Shown: positions 7,225 to 15,280 of the stretch, in pieces
How positions within the stretch are numbered: the first letter of the stretch is position 1
How the letters are laid out: every line of letters starts with the position of its first letter
From: Methanocellales archaeon
Lineage (GTDB): Archaea; Halobacteriota; UBA148
Direction: 5' to 3'
DNA length: 45,042 bases
NCBI GenBank assembly: GCA_030019435.1
Contig: JASEEV010000011.1
Coordinates: 1-45,042 of the forward strand
Notes under the pieces: generated by a model
What the model was told of the DNA's origin: nothing
What the model saw: the letters and a program-made list of their open reading frames with translations, nothing else
Databases searched by the model: none
Position numbers and translations under genes: made by a program

Positions 7225-8268
7225 CTACCAAGCAAGAAGCCCATATAGATATCCCGCCACCGTAGCCAATATCACCGTGGTCAAAACATATACAGCAGTT
7301 TTTTTCGAGCCGAATACACGCCATATCGCCAACATGTTTGGAAGGCTGAGCCCAGGACCCGCTAGGAGCAGAGACAGTGCTGGACCTGTACCCATTCCAA
7401 GCCTCATCAGCATGTCCACGAATGGTGCCTCGGTAAGAGTTGCGAAATAGCTGATGGCGCCTATCAGCGCTGCTATGAACGCTGGCAGAATTCCATGTCC
7501 GCCCAGCCATTTTGCTATCCATGGCTCAGGCAGGATTTCGCCTATTATCCCGATCATAAATACCCCAAGAAGGAGAAGCGGGAATATAAGTCTTACAAAC
7601 CACCATGTTTCACCAAGCCAACCCCTGATTTCATTAGAGCCCTTCGTCGCCATTGCATATATCGCGACCACTGCTATGCATGCGAGGAAAATACAGACCT
7701 TGTGCAAGTAAGGTCTTCCCACTCCTAGATAGTTTGGGAGCAAGAGTGTAGATAAGAGGAATAGCAGAAGTATCAGGTCTTTTACGCTCAAGATCTTTTC
7801 TCTAGATCCTTCGCTCCTTGCAACATTTATCTCAGCTTCCTTCCTGAAAACGCTTACCATCACTAGTCCAACTACAGAAGCCATTGCTAGTGCAGCTATG
7901 ATCCTTGCTGCAGCCATGCCATAGCCCAATATTGCTCCAGTATAGATGATGGCCAGTATGTTGGTTGCAGGAGCCGTCCAGAGCAGAATGAAGGCAGGTC
8001 CTATGCTGCCGCCTCGACGATAGATTCCAGCGCTTATCGGAATTACCGTGCATGAGCAGACAGCCAGAAAGATGCCAGAAATTGCCGCCAGCGGAAATGT
8101 TATCATTTTTCTGGAACCGGAGCCAAAAATCCTTAGAATTGATTCCCTAGACAGAAACGCCATCATGGCTCCAGCGAGTAAAAATGCTGGCACTAGACAG
8201 GTTATGACGTGTAATGCGATATATTCTTGCAGGGCTGAAAGCCCAGCTATTAGCAGAGCGCATATCAT
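7225..8268 (-). CDS. ArsP-like permease (metal(loid)/organoarsenical efflux candidate)
   Basis: Polytopic membrane permease, 347 residues, with about eight to ten hydrophobic segments. The diagnostic block is AVCSCTVIPISAGIYRRGGS (Cys pair in the membrane), followed by FILLWTAPATNILAI; a second related half follows after a hydrophilic linker near residues 170-185. ArsP-type permeases export trivalent organoarsenicals or related soft-metal species. The start is placed at ATG 8268, because two operator-like palindromes then lie upstream and a TATA-like TTTTAA lies between them; a TTG at 8319 would add 17 residues but put one palindrome inside the gene. First gene of the zinc finger/thioredoxin/ArsR operon. 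Confidence 0.82.
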   Translation of the reverse strand: MICALLIAGLSALQEYIALHVITCLVPAFLLAGAMMAFLSRESILRIFGSGSRKMITFPLAAISGIFLAVCSCTVIPISAGIYRRGGSIGPAFILLWTAPATNILAIIYTGAILGYGMAAARIIAALAMASVVGLVMVSVFRKEAEINVARSEGSREKILSVKDLILLLFLLSTLLLPNYLGVGRPYLHKVCIFLACIAVVAIYAMATKGSNEIRGWLGETWWFVRLIFPLLLLGVFMIGIIGEILPEPWIAKWLGGHGILPAFIAALIGAISYFATLTEAPFVDMLMRLGMGTGPALSLLLAGPGLSLPNMLAIWRVFGSKKTAVYVLTTVILATVAGYLYGLLAW

Positions 8269-8273
8269 AAGTA

Positions 8274-8331
8274 TTTCAAATTTAATTGAAATGTCTCCAC
8301 TTAAAACTTGCGGTTTCAAAATATTTTGAAA
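8274..8331 (-). promoter_or_regulatory. Twin palindromic operators and core promoter of the permease operon
   Basis: Two copies of the same dyad TTTCAA-N6-TTGAAA occur at 8274-8291 and 8314-8331; the second is a perfect 18-bp palindrome. Their centres are 40 bp apart, close to four helical turns, placing both on the same face. A minus-strand TATA-like TTTTAA (about 8300-8307) lies between them, which puts the start of transcription near the proximal dyad and the ATG at 8268. This is the layout expected for a repressed promoter, and ArsR-family dimers bind such AT-rich dyads. Binding is inferred. Confidence 0.6.
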
Positions 8332-8333
8332 TA

Positions 8334-9026
8334 CTACCTTTCGTGTAGATGCTTCAAACTCCAGTAAACGTACCGCAACCCATGTATGATCTGCTTGAAT
8401 CTTTGGCGAGTGGAAAACTTGGATTCCCCTATCCTCTCCCTGAACGTCACAGGGGCTTCTCCTATCCTCAGCCCATGCCTCCAGGCATTGTACAGCAAAT
8501 CATATTCGATCTCAAAGCCGTTTGCAATTAAATGTGGAAGAATGGTCTCGGCTGCGTTCCTGGTAAACACCCAGCACCCAGTCTGGATGTCCGTCAACCT
8601 ACACCCATACATCCATGAGGCCACAGTTGAAGTGAAACGATTGATGAATACTGAAAACCATCCAAGGAGTTCTCTCTGCCTCTTTACATCACGGCTGCCC
8701 AACACAACGTCAAGATCGTTCTCTTTTAGAACATGTAACATTCGCTTGATCTCTCTAGGATCATTACTGTAATCAGCATCGATCATGCCAAGATGGTCAT
8801 AATTCGTCTTCAGGAATTCTTCCATACCCGTTCGGATAGCACATCCTTTGCCCTTGCCGTATCTTTGTGTGATGAACTGCCAGCCCATCGCAAGTGCAAC
8901 ATCCTTCGTTCCATCCATAGAACGTCCATCCACTATCAGAACGTCAAACTCAGCAGGAGTCTCATCTGCCAACGCTCTTAACGCCTCCTCTTCGTTTAGA
9001 GTTGGTAGTAACAGAAGCAAATTCAT
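8334..9026 (-). CDS. Glycosyltransferase family 2, AglJ/dolichyl-phosphate type
   Basis: GT-A fold glycosyltransferase of 230 residues acting at the inner membrane face on a dolichyl-phosphate or similar lipid. Seen: LLLLPTLNEEEALRALAD at the N-terminus, VLIVDGRSMDGT (nucleotide binding), GKGCAIRTGM, the metal site IDADYSNDP, LGSRD and FEIEYDLLYNAWRHGLRIGE. This resembles AglJ-type enzymes that start N-glycan assembly and dolichyl-phosphate mannose/glucose synthases. There is no C-terminal membrane domain. The start overlaps the sepS stop by four bases; the permease promoter lies 14 bases beyond its stop. The donor sugar is not predictable. Confidence 0.85.
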   Translation of the reverse strand: MNLLLLLPTLNEEEALRALADETPAEFDVLIVDGRSMDGTKDVALAMGWQFITQRYGKGKGCAIRTGMEEFLKTNYDHLGMIDADYSNDPREIKRMLHVLKENDLDVVLGSRDVKRQRELLGWFSVFINRFTSTVASWMYGCRLTDIQTGCWVFTRNAAETILPHLIANGFEIEYDLLYNAWRHGLRIGEAPVTFRERIGESKFSTRQRFKQIIHGLRYVYWSLKHLHER

Positions 9027-10567
9027 CGTTCGACCCTGACCGTAGTAAAAACTGGACCTCTTATGTCGAGCTTCTTGTTGTTGCTCTGGATATATCTGAT
9101 CGCAACCGGATCTACCCTCAGATTTACATCACTATGCGATCGTGCTATTCTTATTCGAATCTCATTGCACCCATGCTCAATTTCATGTGCCGCTAGCGCG
9201 GCAAATCCATCGATGAATCGAATGTTGGTCTTAACGACTTTCTCGAGCAACTCCTCATGTTTCTTCGTCCTAGGAACGCCGATGACATCTCCATTATATA
9301 CCACCACCTCATTGAGAAAGGCTGGCCCGCAGAGCTTTGTGTTTTCCTCAGGCTCGACCACAGATACGACAACTTGCTTGCCCTTAAGCTCGCCTTTCCA
9401 AGCATCAAATGAGCATGGAGATGGCTCATTGCCATGTTTCTCGCATGTCTTGACTATCGCTCTGGCGATTTTCTTCCCGACAGACGTCTCAGGGGTCTTA
9501 TCGATGCATACCATCTCCGCAATTTGCTCATCGCTCAGACGAAACTCGGCATATATTTCTGGGAAATGAACCTCTCTTATATCAGAGATGTCCTCGGACA
9601 ACATGATCATCCTGCCCAATCCAGGACCTGAGTTGAACACAGGATATTTGATGTCATAGTTGGCAAGAGCGATGGGGGAGTACATGCCGATCTCAGTAAC
9701 TTCAACCCACCCCATTTCTGGATGTTTGACGAACACCTCATAGTTGGTTCCAGGAGCATAATAAGCTGGGGTACTTGGTTTCTGCCTAAACTTTACCTCA
9801 TATCCCATTCGTCTGAAGAATTCCTCGGTGATGTACTTTCCATCTGCTATCGTCAAATCTTCATCCATGACGACCATGCTTATGTTGTAGTGCGCTCTCA
9901 TATGTGTCGCATCCTCTCTTTGCTCTCTCCGAAAACGCCATCCAAACGTGAAGAGCATCACTGGTAGCTCTCTTTTATCTTGGACGGCTTGGAGCGTTGG
10001 AAACCATGCTGTTGTGATGTGGGATAACAAGGTCAAGCTTGAAGACACGGGCTTGATACCCTTTAGCTCAGAAAATATCTCGTTGATCAAATAATGCGCG
10101 TCCTCTGTTTTTATGCCTAACCTAGTGACTAACGCCTCGGTAAAGTCCTCTCCCCCCACAATCTTCTCCCTCTTATAGTCCATCAAGATATCTTGGAGTT
10201 CCTCGAATCGATCGAAACCCTTGATCTTTCTCCTGATCAATTTTTTCTTCTCATCAGACAAGCCAATGTCTGGTCTGGGAAGCGTTGCAAGATAGTATAG
10301 ACGATCCAAGATTGCTGGTGCCTCTGGCCCGTATTGAAGCCGAACGTGTTGATCCTCCCAGATGGGCTTCAGCATGACTTCATCAAAGCCCATGTCTAGA
10401 AGGATGTCTTTGGCTTTATCAGAATAGATCGTGAGCAGATGTTTTTTCCCCCTCTTCTTGGGAAATGTGAAGCTCCTCTTCCCGATGACAAATCTTGCTG
10501 TTTCCGACCAAGTCTTCTCAAAATTCTTCTTCGCCTGCTCTTTGATCTCGTCTGGATCGAATTTCAT
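9023..10567 (-). CDS. sepS: O-phosphoseryl-tRNA(Cys) synthetase
   Basis: Class II aminoacyl-tRNA synthetase that attaches O-phosphoserine to tRNA-Cys; SepCysS then converts it to Cys-tRNA. At 514 residues it has the length of SepRS. The N-terminal FDPDEIKEQAKKNFEKTWSE and the catalytic segments FTFGWRFRREQREDATHMRA (motif 2 with Arg) and GPGLGRMIML (motif 3) are characteristic, as is VSSSLTLLSHITTAWFPTLQ. It resembles PheRS alpha, but the overall pattern is SepRS. Presence limits the host to lineages using this route (methanogens, ANME archaea, Archaeoglobus). It heads a minus-strand run with the downstream glycosyltransferase; TATA-like AATTTAAT lies near 10590-10602. Confidence 0.95.
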   Translation of the reverse strand: MKFDPDEIKEQAKKNFEKTWSETARFVIGKRSFTFPKKRGKKHLLTIYSDKAKDILLDMGFDEVMLKPIWEDQHVRLQYGPEAPAILDRLYYLATLPRPDIGLSDEKKKLIRRKIKGFDRFEELQDILMDYKREKIVGGEDFTEALVTRLGIKTEDAHYLINEIFSELKGIKPVSSSLTLLSHITTAWFPTLQAVQDKRELPVMLFTFGWRFRREQREDATHMRAHYNISMVVMDEDLTIADGKYITEEFFRRMGYEVKFRQKPSTPAYYAPGTNYEVFVKHPEMGWVEVTEIGMYSPIALANYDIKYPVFNSGPGLGRMIMLSEDISDIREVHFPEIYAEFRLSDEQIAEMVCIDKTPETSVGKKIARAIVKTCEKHGNEPSPCSFDAWKGELKGKQVVVSVVEPEENTKLCGPAFLNEVVVYNGDVIGVPRTKKHEELLEKVVKTNIRFIDGFAALAAHEIEHGCNEIRIRIARSHSDVNLRVDPVAIRYIQSNNKKLDIRGPVFTTVRVER

Positions 10568-10619
10568 AAGTGAGGGATATTGTGGATATGCTCTATTAAA
10601 TTATCTATGTGAGTCAGTC

Positions 10620-10627
10620 TTTTATAC
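10620..10627 (+). promoter_or_regulatory. TATA box upstream of a 37-codon reading frame
   Basis: TTTTATAC is centred about 27 bases before the ATG at 10651, the spacing of an archaeal box A to a leaderless start. It is the only obvious plus-strand promoter in the gap between divergent sepS and convergent taw1. Confidence 0.4.
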
Positions 10628-10650
10628 TAGAAATGACAGACTAGCATCTC

Positions 10651-10764
10651 ATGGCGAAAAAAGAGGGCAAAGGTGCAGAAAAGCCAAAGGCGAAAAAGGT
10701 GGAGGCAGAGAAGCCAGAGGGGATCGTGGAGAAGATCAAGAAATTATTCTGCAGAGGTAAGTGA
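10651..10764 (+). CDS. Small lysine/glutamate-rich protein (37 aa), candidate
   Basis: Reading frame of 37 codons starting MAKKEGKGAEKPKAKK and ending EGIVEKIKKLFCRGK, with alternating Lys and Glu and an amphipathic C-terminal helix carrying one Cys. A TATA box is placed correctly for a leaderless transcript. Its last 21 bases overlap the end of taw1 on the other strand. Composition resembles small archaeal nucleic-acid-binding or ribosome-associated proteins, but no family is recognised. Too short for coding statistics by eye, hence moderate confidence. Confidence 0.4.
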   Translation: MAKKEGKGAEKPKAKKVEAEKPEGIVEKIKKLFCRGK

Positions 10765-11670
10765 TATCTTCTCGACCTTGCCATCCTCAGATAGAAGCAC
10801 GACCCTACTAATCTCAACATCATCAGCGATTTGGTAGCCAGATGCATCCGCGAATTGTCTAGCAAAATCGAGAACTTTTGAGTGGGATGGCATCGCACTC
10901 CTAGGAAGTCTCTGTCGGGAGAAGCCCAAGTGCATGTAGGCTTTCACTTCGACATAATCTGGCTCTGCCTTCGCTACCAAACGTGCATATTTTTCCGGTT
11001 CTTTCAGGTTTAATCCCTCTACGAGCGTGATTCTGATCACCGTCCTAGTCTTTAGAGCGGACAAGAGTTCTAATGAGTCATTGATTTTTGCCCATTCATC
11101 GCGAATGGGATTGCACACTCTAGTATACGTCTCCCTATCTGGCGCATTCAAGGAGACATATAGCTGCGTCGGCTTTACGTTGGCAAGCGTTTCTGGATGC
11201 GTCCCGTTCGTCACGAGAAATGTGCTCATGTTACGCCCATGAAATTCATCGATCAACTCTGCCAAAAAGGGATATAGCGTTGGCTCGCCAGCAAGCGATA
11301 TTGCGGCATGTTTAGGATGCTTAGCTTCCTCGAGTCTACTGAGATCGGTCGTAGGGGCTCCAGCATAACCAGAGACCAATCTCATCTGGGCAGTGATGCA
11401 ACCATCTACTATTGTCTCCGGTGAATCCCATTCGTGTTTTGGCACGATCATCTCTATCGGACGCCAGCAAAATATGCAGCGATGATCGCACCTCAGCGTT
11501 GGAGTCATCTGTATACAGCGATGGGAGGAAATCCCATAGAACTTTGACTTATAGCAAACGCCCTCGTTCCTGAGCGATTTGTTCAGCCACAGACAAGCTT
11601 TGACGGCGCTATGCTGCCCTACGAAATGATATCCTTGCTTTTTCAATAGGGCATAGAGGGTCGATGACAT
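10744..11670 (-). CDS. taw1: 4-demethylwyosine synthase Taw1 (radical SAM)
   Basis: Builds the tricyclic wyosine base at G37 of tRNA-Phe from N1-methylguanosine and pyruvate. The 308-residue protein has the radical-SAM motif CDHRCIFCW (CxxxCxxC, residues 61-68) and, before it, the three Cys at 26, 39 and 52 that hold the second iron-sulfur cluster in archaeal TYW1. Further matches: SLAGEPTLYPFLAELI, FLVTNGTHPETL, LYVSLNAPDRETY. No flavodoxin domain is present, as normal for archaea. It diverges from the glycan operon; GGAGGTAAAATG is the ribosome site. Confidence 0.94.
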   Translation of the reverse strand: MSSTLYALLKKQGYHFVGQHSAVKACLWLNKSLRNEGVCYKSKFYGISSHRCIQMTPTLRCDHRCIFCWRPIEMIVPKHEWDSPETIVDGCITAQMRLVSGYAGAPTTDLSRLEEAKHPKHAAISLAGEPTLYPFLAELIDEFHGRNMSTFLVTNGTHPETLANVKPTQLYVSLNAPDRETYTRVCNPIRDEWAKINDSLELLSALKTRTVIRITLVEGLNLKEPEKYARLVAKAEPDYVEVKAYMHLGFSRQRLPRSAMPSHSKVLDFARQFADASGYQIADDVEISRVVLLSEDGKVEKISLTSAE

Positions 11671-11728
11671 TTTACCTCCATTATGTACGTATTCATATTA
11701 TTTGTAGTTGGAAGTTTTATGTAGATTG

Positions 11729-13294
11729 ATGACCGTCCATATGAGTGGTATGAGGATGGTAACCAGGAAAGAAGTACGAGATATATTACTGAAAAAGCGT
11801 GTTACGCTTATCTACGCGCTAATCATCATAATTGCGATGGTTTTGCGATTCTATAATCTTGATGCTCGCCCATACCATCATGATGAAAGCGTTCATGCAT
11901 ATTTTTCTTACCAACTTTTTAGATACGGCACCTACGCTTATAATCCCATGTGGCATGGTCCTTTTCAATATCATCTGACTGCTTCTCTATACCGTTTATT
12001 CTGGAACAGCGACTGGATTGGTAGGGTAATGCCAGCTATTTTCGGAGTGTTTTTGGTAACGTTGCCATTTGCGCTGAGAAAGCATATTGGCGTCAAAGGT
12101 AGTTTTATGGTTGCGTTCTTGCTGGCTGTTTCGCCATCTTTCCTCTATTATTCAAGGTTCTTCAGGAGCGACATCTATGTGGCTTTCTTTTCATTAGCCA
12201 TGGTCGTGTGCGTACTATCGTATCTAGAATCTAAACAGCCCCGTTACCTCTATCTTGGCTCTGTGTGTCTGGCCCTTTCATTGACAGCCAAAGAAAACAC
12301 GTACATAACGTTAGCCGTGTTCATCTCATACATAGCATGGTGCATCGGCCATCGAATTTACATCTACAAGGATAAAATCATGCATAAAGATGATATCAAG
12401 GTGGTGATGGTATGCATGCTGATCTTGCTGACGATATACGTGTTGCTCTACAGTTCTTTATTCAGGCACCTTGAAGATGCCCTGTTTGCAATACCAAGCG
12501 GAATTCATCACTGGAGCACCTACAAATCAGGACCAACTGGACCTTTCTACTACTATATGCCGCTGCTAGCCTTGTACGAACTCCCAATTCTCATATTTGG
12601 GGGGGCAGGCATTGCATATTATGCGCTCAAGAGGGATCGACTGATGGTGTTCATGTCCTACTGGGCATGTTCTAGTCTTCTCATATACTCTTGCGTTTAC
12701 GAGAAGGCGCCGTGGCTAATGCTTCACATTCTGGTGCCCCTGACGGTAATAGCTGGCAAATGCATGGGAGATGTCGTTCCGCACTTGAAATATCGACGAA
12801 AAGGCATGGAGCTCATGATAGCGACCATATTGATACTCTCATCTGCGCTTTTCATTTGGTCGAGCGTGCTCCTATACTATAACCCCACGAATCCTGCGGA
12901 GCCGATGATTCAAGCGGCGCAACCACCTCAGCAATTTAAGGACGTGCTATCAAAAATCGATGAAGTAGCATCGCAGCATGACGGAAAGGATACGCCAATC
13001 CAAGTGATGGACTCTGGACTTTTCACCCAGTGTCTTTGGCATCTGCGGGATTACAAAAATGTGAGTTGGAGCGCAGCACCTCGTGAGCCAACGGCTCCCA
13101 TAATACTTGTGCACGACACGGATGCAAGTGAAGTAGCCAAGAAGCTAGAGGGATATGAGAGGTTGGATAGTGCGATAATGGGATGGTATTGGTTTAAGCC
13201 TTCTGATGTCACGTTAGACTACATATTGTACAGAAAGATGAATCGGCAGCCAGATAAGTATGGGATAGCATTGTTCTACAGACCCAGGGATTAA
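11729..13294 (+). CDS. Agl23-like flippase-associated membrane glycosyltransferase-family protein
   Basis: Large polytopic membrane protein of the TIGR03663 family (flippase activity-associated, PMT/GT39-like fold), about 521 residues. After the first membrane span, RPYHHDESVHAYFSYQLFRY and YNPMWHGPFQYHL form the acidic active-site-like loop of GT-C proteins, then FYYSRFFRSDIYVAFF-like spans follow and ENTYITLAVFISY. A soluble C-terminal part begins near residue 400. It is the first gene of a seven-gene glycan operon and probably takes part in flipping or elongating lipid-linked glycans for S-layer N-glycosylation. The start is uncertain: ATG 11729 fits a TATA-like ATATTATT near 11690; 11750 and 11756 are alternatives. 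Confidence 0.8.
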   Translation: MTVHMSGMRMVTRKEVRDILLKKRVTLIYALIIIIAMVLRFYNLDARPYHHDESVHAYFSYQLFRYGTYAYNPMWHGPFQYHLTASLYRLFWNSDWIGRVMPAIFGVFLVTLPFALRKHIGVKGSFMVAFLLAVSPSFLYYSRFFRSDIYVAFFSLAMVVCVLSYLESKQPRYLYLGSVCLALSLTAKENTYITLAVFISYIAWCIGHRIYIYKDKIMHKDDIKVVMVCMLILLTIYVLLYSSLFRHLEDALFAIPSGIHHWSTYKSGPTGPFYYYMPLLALYELPILIFGGAGIAYYALKRDRLMVFMSYWACSSLLIYSCVYEKAPWLMLHILVPLTVIAGKCMGDVVPHLKYRRKGMELMIATILILSSALFIWSSVLLYYNPTNPAEPMIQAAQPPQQFKDVLSKIDEVASQHDGKDTPIQVMDSGLFTQCLWHLRDYKNVSWSAAPREPTAPIILVHDTDASEVAKKLEGYERLDSAIMGWYWFKPSDVTLDYILYRKMNRQPDKYGIALFYRPRD

Positions 13295-13297
13295 GAT

Positions 13298-14569
13298 ATG
13301 ATAGTCATCATCGGTGGAGGACTTGCAGGACTTGCAGCATCATATGCCCTTACAGAAAAAGGAGAGGAAGTAATCCTCTTCGAGAGAGGGGGTGAATTGG
13401 GCGGAGTGACATCCAGTTACCATATCGATGGATATAGGATCGAGGAATATTATCATCATATCTTCGAAGGTGACAGGGAAATCCAGCGATTGATCGGTGA
13501 TCTTGGCTTAGAGGACAAACTTGACTGGCGAAAGGCGACCACTGGGTACTTTGTGGATGGCGAAGTCCACCCATTGAATACGCCATTGGAAATTCTAAGA
13601 TACCCGTATCTTTCGTTAATGGATAAAGCCAAGCTAGCATTGCTCGTTCTCAGGTCGAAAACTATTGGAGATGTATCTGATTTGGATGATGTCACCGCAA
13701 AGGAATGGATATTGGAGAATGCTGGATCATCAGTTTACGAGAATTTCTTCCAGCCGCTCCTCCAAGGTAAATTTGGTGACGACATGGACCAAGTTTCTGC
13801 TGCCTGGCTCTTGGGTAGAGTTAAAATCCGTTCCAATCGGACGACCCAAGGTGAAAAATTGGGATACCTCAGGGGAGGCTTCTGGCAGCTGATTGATGTC
13901 ATGGCTAAGCAGATCGAAGAGAATGGTGGGAAAATCCATACCAATTCTGATGTACAGAAGATCGTCACGAAAAACGGCTTTGTCAAAGGAGTTAAGGTTA
14001 AGGAGTTAATCGACTGCGACAAAGTGATATCAACGGTGCCACCCTCCATACTCGCCAAAATTCTCGATACCAGCTTAGAGGAGCTCAGAGATATTCAGTA
14101 TCAGGGCACCACTTGTGCCCTCTTTGCTCTGAAGAAATCGCTGATGAATGTGTACTGGCTCAACATCAAAGCAGATGTGCCGTTTGGTGCGATAATCGAG
14201 CACACCAATTTTGTTCCCCTCTCCGACTACAGGGAGCATCTGATCTACGTGGTTTCGTATTTCCATGATCCCAACGATCCCGGATGGCAGAGGAGCAAGG
14301 GAGAGATCATCGATTGGTATCTAGATGGACTGAGCAGTATGTTTCCCCATTTTAATCGAGACGATGTGATCTGGACACGATTGACACGGAGTCTTCAGAC
14401 CGCGCCCATATACGAGGTTGGCTACCGAAAAAAGATATTACCGTACTCCACAAGCATTGAGGGATTGTACTTGGCTGGCATGTTCAGCATGGCAAACTAT
14501 CCAGAGCGGAGCATGAATGGATCGATTAAAGCTGGCTTTAGGTGTGCAGAAGATGTAATGGAGGTCTAG
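13298..14569 (+). CDS. FAD-dependent oxidoreductase (amine oxidase/UDP-galactopyranose mutase-like)
   Basis: Flavoprotein of 423 residues. The Rossmann motif IVIIGGGLAGLAASYALTEK and the following FERGGELGGVTSS bind FAD; the C-terminal GLYLAGMFSMANYPERSMNG is the second FAD contact typical of protoporphyrinogen-oxidase/amine-oxidase relatives. The middle EEYYHHIFEGDREIQRLIGD is seen in members found in glycan clusters. No membrane spans. Such proteins are often loosely annotated as UDP-galactopyranose mutase-like; the true reaction is unknown, but position between glycosyl genes (three-base gap to the previous stop, none to the next) supports sugar modification. Confidence 0.8.
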   Translation: MIVIIGGGLAGLAASYALTEKGEEVILFERGGELGGVTSSYHIDGYRIEEYYHHIFEGDREIQRLIGDLGLEDKLDWRKATTGYFVDGEVHPLNTPLEILRYPYLSLMDKAKLALLVLRSKTIGDVSDLDDVTAKEWILENAGSSVYENFFQPLLQGKFGDDMDQVSAAWLLGRVKIRSNRTTQGEKLGYLRGGFWQLIDVMAKQIEENGGKIHTNSDVQKIVTKNGFVKGVKVKELIDCDKVISTVPPSILAKILDTSLEELRDIQYQGTTCALFALKKSLMNVYWLNIKADVPFGAIIEHTNFVPLSDYREHLIYVVSYFHDPNDPGWQRSKGEIIDWYLDGLSSMFPHFNRDDVIWTRLTRSLQTAPIYEVGYRKKILPYSTSIEGLYLAGMFSMANYPERSMNGSIKAGFRCAEDVMEV

Positions 14570-15280
14570 ATGGAGCTCTCAGTCGTGCTACCAGCATACA
14601 ACGAAGCAGACAAATTGGAGAGTGCCGTAGAGAGAACGGCTGAGGAACTGAAGAAGATCACCCCCTCTTTTGAGATTCTCATCGCTGAGGATGGAAGTAC
14701 GGATGGGACGGATGAAATTGCATCTGCTCTAGCTAAAAAATATGACTACATAAAGCATCTGCACAGCGAGGAGCGATTGGGGCGCGGAAGAGCTCTCACC
14801 AGAGCGTTTAAAAACGCTAACGGTGAGATCTTCGTATACTTAGATGTGGATTTAGCTACAGATATGACATACCTGAAACAACTAATTGGAGCTGTCCAGA
14901 AGGGATATGACATCTCTACTGGATCGAGGATGCTTCCAGAGAGTATGGTTAAAAGGTCTTTCAGAAGAGGAATGGCCAGTAAGGGATTTAATTTTCTGAC
15001 CAGACTATTTCTGAGATCGAAAATCCATGATCATCAGTGCGGATTCAAGGCGTTCAGGCGGGACGTTCTACTAAGTCTAATAGACCAAGTCAAAGACCAG
15101 CACTGGTTTTGGGATACTGAGATCTTGGTTAGAGCCCAGAGGCAGGGGTACAGGATAAAAGAGTTTCCAGTCCGTTGGGAGCGTGGTGGCGCCACTAAAG
15201 TAGATCTGATTCATGACGTATTCGGAATGGGTTCGCAGATTCTCAGACTGTGGTGGGAGCTGAGAAGGGATAGAACATGA
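14570..15280 (+). CDS. Glycosyltransferase family 2, dolichyl-phosphate glucosyl/mannosyl type
   Basis: GT-A enzyme of 236 residues that likely transfers a sugar from a nucleotide donor to dolichyl phosphate. Seen: LSVVLPAYNEADKLESAVER, ILIAEDGSTDGTDEIA, LGRGRALTRAFKNANG, metal site YLDVDLATDM, TGSRMLPES, and DHQCGFKAFRRDVL with the WFWDTEILVRAQRQGYRI acceptor segment. No C-terminal membrane helices. The start follows the previous stop directly (TAGATG) and its end overlaps the next gene by four bases, so translation is coupled through the operon. Confidence 0.87.
   Translation: MELSVVLPAYNEADKLESAVERTAEELKKITPSFEILIAEDGSTDGTDEIASALAKKYDYIKHLHSEERLGRGRALTRAFKNANGEIFVYLDVDLATDMTYLKQLIGAVQKGYDISTGSRMLPESMVKRSFRRGMASKGFNFLTRLFLRSKIHDHQCGFKAFRRDVLLSLIDQVKDQHWFWDTEILVRAQRQGYRIKEFPVRWERGGATKVDLIHDVFGMGSQILRLWWELRRDRT

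Noticed and set aside
9023-10567. Phenylalanyl-tRNA synthetase alpha subunit
   Set aside because: Overall resemblance to PheRS exists, but the N-terminal and motif 2/3 context match SepRS and no pheT gene is adjacent.
10431-10760. Long plus-strand reading frame over the sepS start and the gap before taw1
   Set aside because: It runs antisense through the sepS 5' end and has no family pattern; the shorter frame at 10651 has a promoter and sensible composition.
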